From Woeseiaceae bacterium (GTDB lineage Bacteria > Pseudomonadota > Gammaproteobacteria > Steroidobacterales > Woeseiaceae): a stretch of DNA of 35,123 bases. Below are positions 9,001 to 16,668 of the stretch, in pieces. The stretch's first letter is position 1. Every line of letters starts with the position of its first letter. The stretch spans positions 1-35,123 of the forward strand of contig JAQWSV010000248.1 of assembly GCA_029243005.1 (NCBI GenBank). Reading direction: 5' to 3'. The notes beneath the pieces were generated by a model that saw nothing but the letters and a program-made list of their open reading frames with translations, was not told where the DNA came from and made no database searches. A program made the translations under genes and the position numbers.

Positions 9001-10473
9001 ATGAAAACCCGATTCACCTTATGTACAGGGATAGTGCTACTTCTCTCGCTGGACGTTTGGGCAAGTTACGCCATTTATGTTGGCAAGAACCGGACTGAGG
9101 ACGGCAGCGTCATGATCGGCGGGTCGGGCGACGAAGTTTCGAGCCACTGGCTCGAAGTTGTTCCGGCCATAGATCATCCGCCGGGGACAACGATAACCGT
9201 CGGCGTGACATCGGAGGCCAACCTGCCGGGTGAATTCATCGAAATTCTGCAGGCGCCGCACACCTATCGCTTCCTAACGATGGAGTACTCCGACTACCTG
9301 GGATTCCCACCGCCGCTTACGAACGGTGGCCTGAACGAGAACAACGTCGCTGGCCGCGACGTCTGGTCACCGTCACGTGGCGAGCTTGTCGAGATGACGC
9401 CGAACCCGCAGACCGGACCGCAATACAGCGACCTATCGCGCATCGCCATGCAACGGGCACGAAATGCGCGTGAAGCCGTCGAGATTATCGGCGCACTGAT
9501 TGACAAGCACAGCTATTCAACATACGGCGGCAACTCGCACATGTTTGCCGACGAGAACGAAGGTTGGGTGCTGATTAACTACGCAGGCGGCCAAGGCTTG
9601 TGGATTGCGGAACGGCTCGGGCCGGACGACGTGCGCATGTCCTATCCAGGGTATATCCACGAAGTTCCGCTCGACTTTCGCCACAGCGACGATTTCATGG
9701 GCAGTGCCAACTTCATTTCGTTCGCAGTCGAACAGGGCTGGTTCGATCCTGACAGTGGCAACACGTTCAATGCGACAGACGTGTACGGCGGGTCCGGAGA
9801 ACGATATCCCCGTAACGCGATGGAACAGGAATTACGGGATGCCGGCACCATCAATCTTCGCATGATGATGAATGCCGTACGCGACCCACGTATTTCGATG
9901 GACTCAACCGGCTACGGTCAGGTTGCCGCATTACAGAACAATGGCCGTCCCGAGATGAATATTCTCTGGGTCGCGCCAACAGGCTCTGTTACGGCACCGT
10001 TCATTCCGTATCGTATTGGCGTGCAGGCCATCGCACCGCAGTTTGGCAAGCACCGTTACCTCACCAAAGGTGAGGCCTCTCGCTTTCTCGACGCCGACTG
10101 GCAAATTCGTGAAGCAACGCAATTCGCCGGCAGGACCTTCAAACGCCTGATGTACTACACCTGCGATCGCCCGGAGGAGTTCCTGCCTGAGGTAAATGCG
10201 GCGCTGACCGCGTTCGAGAACCGGTTAATTGCGGAGCAGGAGATCGTGACTGATACGGCTAACGTCCTCTTCGGTCAGGGCAGGCGGGACCTCGCGCTTG
10301 ATTACCTGACGCGATACAGCCGCGTCAGCGGCGCCGAAGGTCTCGATCTGGGCAACGCACTGCTCGCCAGCATCGAAGCACGGACAGAGGCCATTTACGG
10401 CCTGCGTGAGCCTGCCACCAGCAAGATGAGTGCCGCCGCCGGCGAGCGCATCAACTGCCTCCCGAAAGACTGA
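9001..10473 (+). CDS. Exported C69-family-like dipeptidase/Ntn hydrolase with Ser nucleophile position
   Basis: A 490-residue protein related to the secernin/PepD (peptidase C69) N-terminal-nucleophile hydrolases. Residues 1-21 are a signal peptide (hydrophobic core GIVLLLSLDVWA). The mature start SYAIYVGKNRTEDGS corresponds to the family motif CTxxxVGKxATxDGS. The nucleophilic Cys that maturation normally exposes is therefore Ser22 here, at the predicted signal-peptidase site (VWA|S). Further family features are EVSSHWLEV, RIAMQRARNAREAVEI and HMFADENEGWVLIN. It probably hydrolyses dipeptides or another amide in the periplasm; the change of nucleophile could alter or abolish that activity. 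An MFS pseudogene follows after 18 bases, which suggests an ancestral two-gene operon. Confidence 0.75.
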   Translation: MKTRFTLCTGIVLLLSLDVWASYAIYVGKNRTEDGSVMIGGSGDEVSSHWLEVVPAIDHPPGTTITVGVTSEANLPGEFIEILQAPHTYRFLTMEYSDYLGFPPPLTNGGLNENNVAGRDVWSPSRGELVEMTPNPQTGPQYSDLSRIAMQRARNAREAVEIIGALIDKHSYSTYGGNSHMFADENEGWVLINYAGGQGLWIAERLGPDDVRMSYPGYIHEVPLDFRHSDDFMGSANFISFAVEQGWFDPDSGNTFNATDVYGGSGERYPRNAMEQELRDAGTINLRMMMNAVRDPRISMDSTGYGQVAALQNNGRPEMNILWVAPTGSVTAPFIPYRIGVQAIAPQFGKHRYLTKGEASRFLDADWQIREATQFAGRTFKRLMYYTCDRPEEFLPEVNAALTAFENRLIAEQEIVTDTANVLFGQGRRDLALDYLTRYSRVSGAEGLDLGNALLASIEARTEAIYGLREPATSKMSAAAGERINCLPKD

Positions 10474-10491
10474 CGGCAACACCCGGGACCG

Positions 10492-11612
10492 ATGAAGAAC
10501 GCACTTGCCCCGGTTGCGGCACTACTGATTGGTGTCGCTATTCTGCTGACCGGCCAAGGTCTGCTCGGTACGCTATTGCCGGTACGTGCAGGTCTCGAGT
10601 CATTTTCCACGCTCGCCATCGGGATCATGGGCGGCACTTACTTCCTGGGCTTCACGCTCGGCTGCGTCAAGGGCGGCGAACTAGTCAAGAACGTTGGCCA
10701 CGTTCGTGTGTTCGCGGCCATCACAGCACTTGCCTCCGCAACGCCGCTGGCGCACGGCCTGCTCATCAATCCCTGGGCGTGGTCCGTCTTTCGTACGATG
10801 ACCGGCTTCTGCGTCGCTGTACTCTTTGTCGTGATCGAAAGCTGGCTGAACGACCGCGCGACGAATGACAACCGCGGCATCGTTTTCTCCACCTACGTGA
10901 TGATCACGCTGTCCATGATGGCGGTCGGTCAGATGATGACTTTGCTTTACTATCCTGGCGATCTGCAGGTCTTTACCGTCGCCTCGGTACTTGTTTCTCT
11001 CGCTGCGATCCCGGTCGTCTTATCGAAATCGCCGTCTCCGGAGCCCCGCTCAGTGTCGACGTCGATCTGCGACGATTGTTCCGGATCTCGCCCTCCGGCG
11101 CACTGGCGCAATGGCCGCTCGGCATACTCTCGGACCAGCTCGGTCGCCGCAAAATCCTCATGGTGGTCGCATCCCTCGGTGCAGCGCTCGGCCTCGTCAC
11201 GATTATGACCATCAACCAGCTCGGCTTCGTCGGCATTAATCTGATCGGCGCCGCCTGGGGATTTGTTGCTTTCCCGGTGTACGGCATTGCCGTTGCCCAC
11301 GCCAACGACTATACGGACGTCGACGACTACGTCATGGTGTCCAGCGGCTTGCTGCTGATGTACGGGGGCGGCGCAATCGCCGGTCCGTTCATGGCCTCGG
11401 CTTTGATGACCGTCAGCGGCGCCACGGCCATGTATGCCTTCACCGGCGTAGCCCATCTCCTGCTTGCGATGTATGTGCTGATTCGTATCTTCCGTCGCGA
11501 CAGCGCGCCGGCCGAACAGCACATCGCATTTGGTGACGCGCTGGCAACCGCGCACACCGCCTCGCAGGTTTACGAGGAGGAAATCCAGTACATTGCGGAA
11601 GAGGAATCCTGA
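10492..11612 (+). pseudogene. MFS transporter pseudogene (frameshift plus internal deletion)
   Basis: Two overlapping reading frames together make one YcaD-like MFS carrier. The first frame (from ATG 10492) codes for helices 1-6 and carries VIESWLNDRATNDNRG (family-typical) up to AAIPVVLSKSPSPEP. The protein then continues in frame 3 from about 11046 as PLSVDVDLRRLFRISPSG. A frameshift therefore lies near 11030-11055. Immediately afterwards, RISPSGAL runs directly into AQWPLGILSDQLGRRK. In intact relatives a stretch of roughly 40 residues (about one and a half helices) separates these motifs, so an in-frame deletion is also likely. The second part ends normally at 11612. Unless both defects are assembly errors, no working carrier can be made. 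Confidence 0.75.
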
Positions 11613-11619
11613 AGTGTCG

Positions 11620-13170
11620 TTAGAGCTCGTCACGGAGTCCGCGGTACAGGCCGATACACATCAGAAGCAGTACGATCCCGAATGGTAGTGCGATCGAGAT
11701 CGTCATCGACTGTAGCGACGCCATGCCACCGCCGAGCATCAGAGCCATGGCGACCAGTCCCGCCAGCACACACCAGAAAACGCGCTGCAGGACGGGGGTG
11801 TCCATCTTGCCACCCGCCGTGATCATGTCCATCACCAGCGACCCGGAATCAGCCGAGGTGATGAAGAAAATCGCGATCAAAAGAACGCTGACCGATGAGG
11901 CGATGCTGGTAAATGGCAGACCCTCGAGCATCCTGAAGAGTGCCAGCTCCGGAACCGAATCCGCGACGCCCCGGTAACCTTCAGTAAACAACTGGTCCAG
12001 CGCTGTCCCTCCAAACGTCGACATCCAGATCACACCAATGATCGTCGGAATGACCAACACCCAGGTGATGAACTCTCTGACCGTGCGTCCGTAACTGACG
12101 CGGGCGATGAACATGCCAACAAAGGGTGACCAGGAGATCCACCACGCCCAGTAGAACACGGTCCAGTCGCGCAGGAAAGCGGTATCCGGGCGGTCGATCC
12201 AGTTGCTTAAGCTCGGCAGGAATGTAGCGTAATCGAGAAACGACTGGAAGATTGTCGACAGGATGACCCAAGTCGGTCCGGCAATGAGCACGAACAACCA
12301 GAGGAGGCCTGCCATACCCATGTTGATCTCGCTCAATCGCTTGACACCTCGATCCAAGCCAGCAACAACAGAGACCAGCGCGATACCGATGATCGTTACA
12401 ATCAACAGGACTTTGGTCAGTTTACTGGCGGGAATCCCGAACAGGTAATTGAGACCCCCTGCGATCTGTTCCGCGCCAAACCCCAGAGAAACGGCCAGCC
12501 CGAACAGGGTGGCGAGCACGCCGACAACGTCGATGAAGTGTCCGATAGGGCCCCAAACGCGGGTACCAATGAGTGGGAAGAATGCCGACCGGAGCGTCAG
12601 CGGCATGCCGCGATTGAAACAGAAAAAGGCGAGTGCCAGCCCGACGATGCCGTAGATCGCCCAGGCGTGCAGTCCCCAGTGAAAAATTGCGGCGGACATA
12701 CCGGCCGCCCGTGCCGCTTCCGTCGCCGCCGGATCGACACCAACTGGTGTATTGATTGTATGGGTGACGGGCTCCAGGACGCCAAAGAACATCAGGCCAA
12801 TGCCGACACCCGCAGCAAACAGCATCGCGAGCCACCCCGGATATCCATAGCGCGGCTGCGCATCCTGCCCGCCAAGCCTGACACGTCCGAGACGCGACCA
12901 GGCCACGTAGAAACAGAATATGACCAGTACATTAGCCACGATCATGAAGAACCAGTCGAACGTGACCGTAATCCATGCCCGGACATCGGCGAACAGAACG
13001 GCGGCCTGCTCGAGAAAAAGCAGTGTGCCGAGCACGACCGTCACAGCCAGCACCGCCGACACCATGAAAACAGGGTTATGGATGTCGAGACCCATCATCT
13101 GGATGTTGTGTTCGCCGACCTCGTGGCCGATGTCCGTATTCGCGTCTTGCGTTGTTTCGTCGTTACTCAA
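11620..13170 (-). CDS. BCCT family transporter, glycine betaine type
   Basis: A 516-residue secondary carrier with twelve predicted helices. It begins at TTG with GGGGAG eight bases upstream. A hydrophilic N-terminal tail (about 35 residues) precedes the first helix. The substrate and sodium signatures are intact: LFAAGVGIGLMFFGVLEP (residues 117-134, GxGxG as in betaine carriers), FHWGLHAWAIYG, and the Trp box FYWAWWISWSPFVGMFIAR, with TSADSGS in a later helix. The intact GVGIG motif favours sodium-coupled glycine betaine over choline, by comparison with BetP/BetT. The C-terminal tail is very short (GLYRGLRDEL), so it lacks a long osmosensing extension like that of BetP. That favours a nutritional role feeding the betaine catabolic genes. 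It converges on the MFS pseudogene with seven bases between stops. Confidence 0.9.
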   Translation of the reverse strand: MSNDETTQDANTDIGHEVGEHNIQMMGLDIHNPVFMVSAVLAVTVVLGTLLFLEQAAVLFADVRAWITVTFDWFFMIVANVLVIFCFYVAWSRLGRVRLGGQDAQPRYGYPGWLAMLFAAGVGIGLMFFGVLEPVTHTINTPVGVDPAATEAARAAGMSAAIFHWGLHAWAIYGIVGLALAFFCFNRGMPLTLRSAFFPLIGTRVWGPIGHFIDVVGVLATLFGLAVSLGFGAEQIAGGLNYLFGIPASKLTKVLLIVTIIGIALVSVVAGLDRGVKRLSEINMGMAGLLWLFVLIAGPTWVILSTIFQSFLDYATFLPSLSNWIDRPDTAFLRDWTVFYWAWWISWSPFVGMFIARVSYGRTVREFITWVLVIPTIIGVIWMSTFGGTALDQLFTEGYRGVADSVPELALFRMLEGLPFTSIASSVSVLLIAIFFITSADSGSLVMDMITAGGKMDTPVLQRVFWCVLAGLVAMALMLGGGMASLQSMTISIALPFGIVLLLMCIGLYRGLRDEL

Positions 13171-13339
13171 CGTCTGCTCCCCGGTATCCCGTTCCCACCG
13201 CCAGCACCGCCATCATCGATGGCACTACGCCGATAAATCAATTCTGGAGTGTCGCTGTGAGAGCGAGATGAATGACTACCTTGTTCTTGTTTGTCGTGTA
13301 GTTTATCAGCATTGCTCCAGCCACCTGCGCATAGCACCC

Positions 13340-14215
13340 TCATTCAAGGCCATATTCACGGCGTACGTGATCACCCAACGCCGCTTTGAGTGGATCTAGC
13401 CATTGCTCGAAATGCTGCCATTGCTGTAGACCGGTCGTGTAAATCGGCTGGCGTACCTGCTCCGAGCTTGGCGTACGAACCAAGCGCTCCGTCTTGTGGA
13501 ATTCGAGACACGCTTCCTCGAATGGAAGACCGCAAAACTCCAGCATGCGACGCACCTCTGCCTCTAGGTCGGCAACAACGTTCTCATGCATCACCCGTAA
13601 TACAAAGCCGGGCAACACCTGGTCCCAGTGTTCCATCAGCTCGACATAGTCCCGATAGTACTGGCCCGCATCAGCGATGTTGTAAGTGAACTCCTGGCCC
13701 TCCGCGAACAACTGCTTGAAGCCCGAGAAGCAACAGGACATCGGGTACCGGCGCGCATCGATGATCTTCGCGTTTGGCAGAATCATCCTGATCAGACCAA
13801 TGTGGCGAAAATTGTTCGGCATCTTGTCAATGAAAAACGGTGCGCCCGCACGATGGATCATCGTGTCGCGAATAAATGCCTCGCCGAACTCACGAAACTC
13901 GTCCTGACCGATACTCGCCAGTACCTGCGGTTAGCCGCCCGTCTCACCTTCACGCCCGCAACGTCGCAAGCGTTGCGAGAACGACAGGATATTCGGTAAT
14001 TCCAGCGTCCCGTCGACCATCGAATGCGATGAAAGAATTTGTTCAAGTAAAGTGGAGCCGGCACGCGGCAGGCCAACAACAAAAATCGGATCAGGCGCGC
14101 CATGCCCCCAACCCTCGCGGCTGCCGAAAAAACTGGCAGTACAGACTTCCTGTTGTGAGCGAAGATCCTCAGTCATCATGTCCGCGTCATATCGACTCTG
14201 TGCTTTCTTAAGCGG
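13340..14215 (-). pseudogene. TPR-type sulfotransferase, broken by a nonsense codon and N-terminally truncated
   Basis: One continuous reading frame interrupted by a single TAA at 13931-13933 encodes a recognisable sulfotransferase. The upstream half has the PAPS-binding 5'-phosphosulfate loop FVVGLPRAGSTLLEQ and GTLELPN. The downstream half has KMPNNFRHIGLI, NAKIIDARRYPMSCCFS, YYRDYVELM, a conserved Glu-Asn-Val segment and SSEQVRQPIY. Translation through the stop reads GETGG*PQVLASIGQDEFREFG, where relatives usually have Tyr-Pro, so a Tyr codon probably became TAA. Before MMTED the frame is open only to another stop at 14216, and just the end of the usual N-terminal TPR region (KKAQSRYDAD) remains. 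The original enzyme would transfer sulfate from PAPS to a peptide or small molecule. It is probably non-functional now. Confidence 0.8.
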
Positions 14216-14396
14216 TTACCGCACCGGGCCCCGCGCCAGCCAAGAGGTCGCTTCTGGTCAGGCGGATGTCGCTCATAACAATGCAGCCGGCCTGCAACTG
14301 ACAGAAACTCACGTGCTGGAAGTTCGCCGGCACGCCGGGCAAATCCCGGAGTTGAGCCGGGCCAACCATCAACAAATCGGTATCACGCAGTCATTT

Positions 14397-14405
14397 GGAG
14401 GGGGG
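14397..14405 (+). promoter_or_regulatory. Ribosome-binding site deciding a TTG start for the mttB-like gene
   Basis: GGAGGGGGG ends five bases before the TTG at 14411. It supports the unusual TTG start, which gives the basic N-terminal tail MSSRPRRKGRG. Confidence 0.65.
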
Positions 14406-14410
14406 TTCTT

Positions 14411-15955
14411 TTGAGCAGCAGGCCTAGAAGAAAAGGACGGGGTGCCGGCCGCGAGGCCAAGCGCGCCGCCAGACTGGCGGCGCCGGTAGCGGCAGCCGCC
14501 TACATCGATCGCAAGATTCCCTACTTTGATGTTCTGAACGACGAGGCGCTCGAGACTATCGAACACAACGCCGAGACAGTCCTCGAGGAAATCGGTATCG
14601 AGTTTCGGGATTTTCCGGAATCGCTCGAATTGTGGCGTAACGCTGGTGCGAATATTGACGGTGAACGCGTCCGCTTCCCCCGCGGTATGTGCCGCTCCAT
14701 TATCCAAGCATCGGCGCCGTCAGAATACACCCAGCATGCGCGGAACCCCGAGCGCAATGTCGTGATCGGCGGTGACCGGACCGTTCTGGTGCCGGCTTAC
14801 GGCCCGCCGTTCGTCCACGATCTCGACGGCGGCCGGCGTTACGCAACCCTCGAAGACTTCCGGAATTTCGTCAAGCTCGCCTACATGAGTCCGGGCATGC
14901 ACCACTCCGGCGGCACGGTCTGTGAGCCGGTGGATATCCCGGTCAACAAACGTCACTTCGACATGGTGTACAGCCACCTCAAATACAGCGACAAACCGTT
15001 CATGGGCTCGGTGACCCACCCGGAGCGCGCCGAGGACTCGGTAGCAATGGCCAAGATTGTCTTCGGCGACGACTTCGTCGAAGAAAATACGGTCATGACT
15101 AGCCTGATCAATGCCAACTCGCCGATGACCTTCGATTCGACCATGCTTGGCGCCGCAACTGTCTATGCCCGGCACAACCAAGCGACGATGATTTCGCCGT
15201 TCCTGCTGGCCGGCGCGATGTCGCCGGTTTCGGTCGCGGGCACCGTGACACAGATCCTGGCCGAGGCACTGGCGGGCATCGCCTATGTGCAGCTCGTAAG
15301 GCCGGGCGCGCCGGTGATCTTCGGCACCTTTGCAGCAGCCGTTTCGATGCAGTCGGGAGCACCGACTTTCGGCACGCCCGAGCCCAGCCTGATTCTCTAC
15401 GCTGCGGCGCAGCTCGCCCGTCGACTGGGACTACCGTTTCGCAGCGGTGGCGGCCTGTGCGGCTCGAAGATCCCAGATGCACAGGCGGCTTATGAGTCAG
15501 CCAACACCCTGCAAACTTCGGCGCTTGCCGGCGTAAACTTCATGTTGCACACCGCTGGCTGGCTGGAGGGTGGCCTCGCAATGGGATACGAGAAGTTCGT
15601 CATGGACGCCGATCAGGCGGAGATGATTGCGACCCTGCTCAGGGGCGTCGATATGAGCGAGGACGGTCAGGCGATGGATGCTCTCCGTGAAGTTGGACCC
15701 GGCGCCCATTTTCTCGGCTCCACGCACACCCAGGCGCATTTCGAAACCGCCTTCTATCGTTCCCGGATTGCCGACAACAACAGCTTCGAACAATGGGAAC
15801 TCGAGGGTTCTCTCGATGCCGCACAACGTGCCAACGGGCTTTGTAAGAAGATGCTCAACGACTACGAAGCCCCACCGCTCGATCCGGCCGTCGACGAAGC
15901 TTTGCTTGACTACGTTAAACAACGAAAATCAGAGTTCCCGGACCAGGACTACTGA
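14411..15955 (+). CDS. MttB-family methyltransferase (non-pyrrolysine; glycine betaine demethylation candidate)
   Basis: A 514-residue member of the trimethylamine methyltransferase (MttB) family. Conserved family stretches include DEALETIEHNAETVLEEIGI, the segment before VPAYGPPFVHDLDGGRRY, LAGAMSPVSVAGT, GAPTFGTPEPSL and GGGLCGSKIPDAQAAYES. The reading frame is uninterrupted, with no in-frame amber codon, so this is not the pyrrolysine-containing archaeal form. Known non-pyrrolysine members such as MtgB demethylate glycine betaine to dimethylglycine and pass the methyl to a corrinoid protein. The next catabolic genes act on dimethylglycine and sarcosine, so glycine betaine is the likely substrate here. 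No MtgC/MttC-like corrinoid protein gene is in the window, so the acceptor is unknown. The extra basic tail (about 30 residues) is unusual. It is the first gene of the long + strand block. Confidence 0.85.
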   Translation: MSSRPRRKGRGAGREAKRAARLAAPVAAAAYIDRKIPYFDVLNDEALETIEHNAETVLEEIGIEFRDFPESLELWRNAGANIDGERVRFPRGMCRSIIQASAPSEYTQHARNPERNVVIGGDRTVLVPAYGPPFVHDLDGGRRYATLEDFRNFVKLAYMSPGMHHSGGTVCEPVDIPVNKRHFDMVYSHLKYSDKPFMGSVTHPERAEDSVAMAKIVFGDDFVEENTVMTSLINANSPMTFDSTMLGAATVYARHNQATMISPFLLAGAMSPVSVAGTVTQILAEALAGIAYVQLVRPGAPVIFGTFAAAVSMQSGAPTFGTPEPSLILYAAAQLARRLGLPFRSGGGLCGSKIPDAQAAYESANTLQTSALAGVNFMLHTAGWLEGGLAMGYEKFVMDADQAEMIATLLRGVDMSEDGQAMDALREVGPGAHFLGSTHTQAHFETAFYRSRIADNNSFEQWELEGSLDAAQRANGLCKKMLNDYEAPPLDPAVDEALLDYVKQRKSEFPDQDY

Positions 15956-15991
15956 AGGAACACCAGCTTGTCCGACGAAGGTAATCGAAAC

Positions 15992-16549
15992 ATGACCAAG
16001 AAAGTCAGCTTCACGGCCATGGAGCATGGCGCTCAGGCCGACTATGACCTAATCATGGCGGAAGGGGAATCGAAAACCGATCAACTTGCTGATCGAGTTC
16101 TCGACTGGCTGCGGCAGCTCGATGGCGATTCCCCGTATCAGATCACCCGTCTGGGCCACAGTTTGCAGACGGCAACTCGTGCGGAACGTGACGGCGCTGA
16201 TGACGAGACCATCATCTGTGCACTGCTGCACGACATCGGGGACGTACTGGCGCCCGCGAATCACTCGCAGGTGGCCGCAGCGCTGCTCGCGCCTTATGTC
16301 AGTGAGAAGAATCACTGGATCATCAAGCACCACGGCATATTTCAGGGCTACTACTGGTTCCATTTCATCGGCGGCGACCGAGATGCGCGCGACCGATATC
16401 GGGACCACAAGCACTACCAAGCCTGCGCGGACTTCTGCGCAAACTGGGACCAGCCGTCGTTCGATCCAGACTATGACACCCTGCCGCTGGAGCACTTCGA
16501 GCCGAAAGTCCGGGCACTCTTTGCACAGGAGCCCCGGCCGTTCTTTTGA
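15992..16549 (+). CDS. HD-domain protein, PhnZ/TmpB/MIOX-like oxygenase candidate
   Basis: A 185-residue HD-domain protein. The metal-site pattern is visible as LGHSLQ (His56), LLHDIGD (His80-Asp81), NHSQVAAALL (His91), KHHGIFQGYYW (His113/114) and WDQPSFDPDYD (Asp153). The small size, the His-24-HisAsp spacing and the WDQxSFDPxY ending resemble the mixed-valent diiron oxygenases PhnZ, TmpB and myo-inositol oxygenase more than HD phosphohydrolases. TmpB releases betaine aldehyde from a trimethylammonium phosphonate, so the family has a known link to quaternary amines. It lies between the mttB-like gene and the dimethylglycine dehydrogenase gene on the same strand. The ATG at 15992 has GAAGG upstream; a TTG at 15968 with AAGGAA is an equally credible start adding eight residues. 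Substrate unknown. Confidence 0.72.
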   Translation: MTKKVSFTAMEHGAQADYDLIMAEGESKTDQLADRVLDWLRQLDGDSPYQITRLGHSLQTATRAERDGADDETIICALLHDIGDVLAPANHSQVAAALLAPYVSEKNHWIIKHHGIFQGYYWFHFIGGDRDARDRYRDHKHYQACADFCANWDQPSFDPDYDTLPLEHFEPKVRALFAQEPRPFF

Positions 16550-16668
16550 GCCATGCCCGGGATCGACAGGATTAATGATTTCAGGCGTTGGTCCGAGAGT
16601 CCCTTTCGGCTACATTAGCCACCCAGCCAGTGCTGTCGGCAATAAACCTATTATAAAGAGCTAAAAGC

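Noticed and set aside
11076-11612. Independent 178-residue membrane protein gene
   Set aside because: It starts inside an MFS sequence and continues the carrier encoded from 10492 after a frameshift; not a stand-alone gene.
13340-13861. Separate 173-residue gene from the ORF track
   Set aside because: It is the 3' half of the same frame as 13931-14179, split only by one TAA, so I treat both as one pseudogene.
14216-14390. Minus-strand open frame ending in LLAGAGPGAVTA, upstream of the sulfotransferase remnant
   Set aside because: No ribosome-binding site, no recognisable family and no similarity to the missing TPR half; GC-rich sequence leaves such frames open by chance.
14411-15955. Pyrrolysine-containing MttB
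   Set aside because: There is no in-frame TAG; the frame is continuous to 15955.
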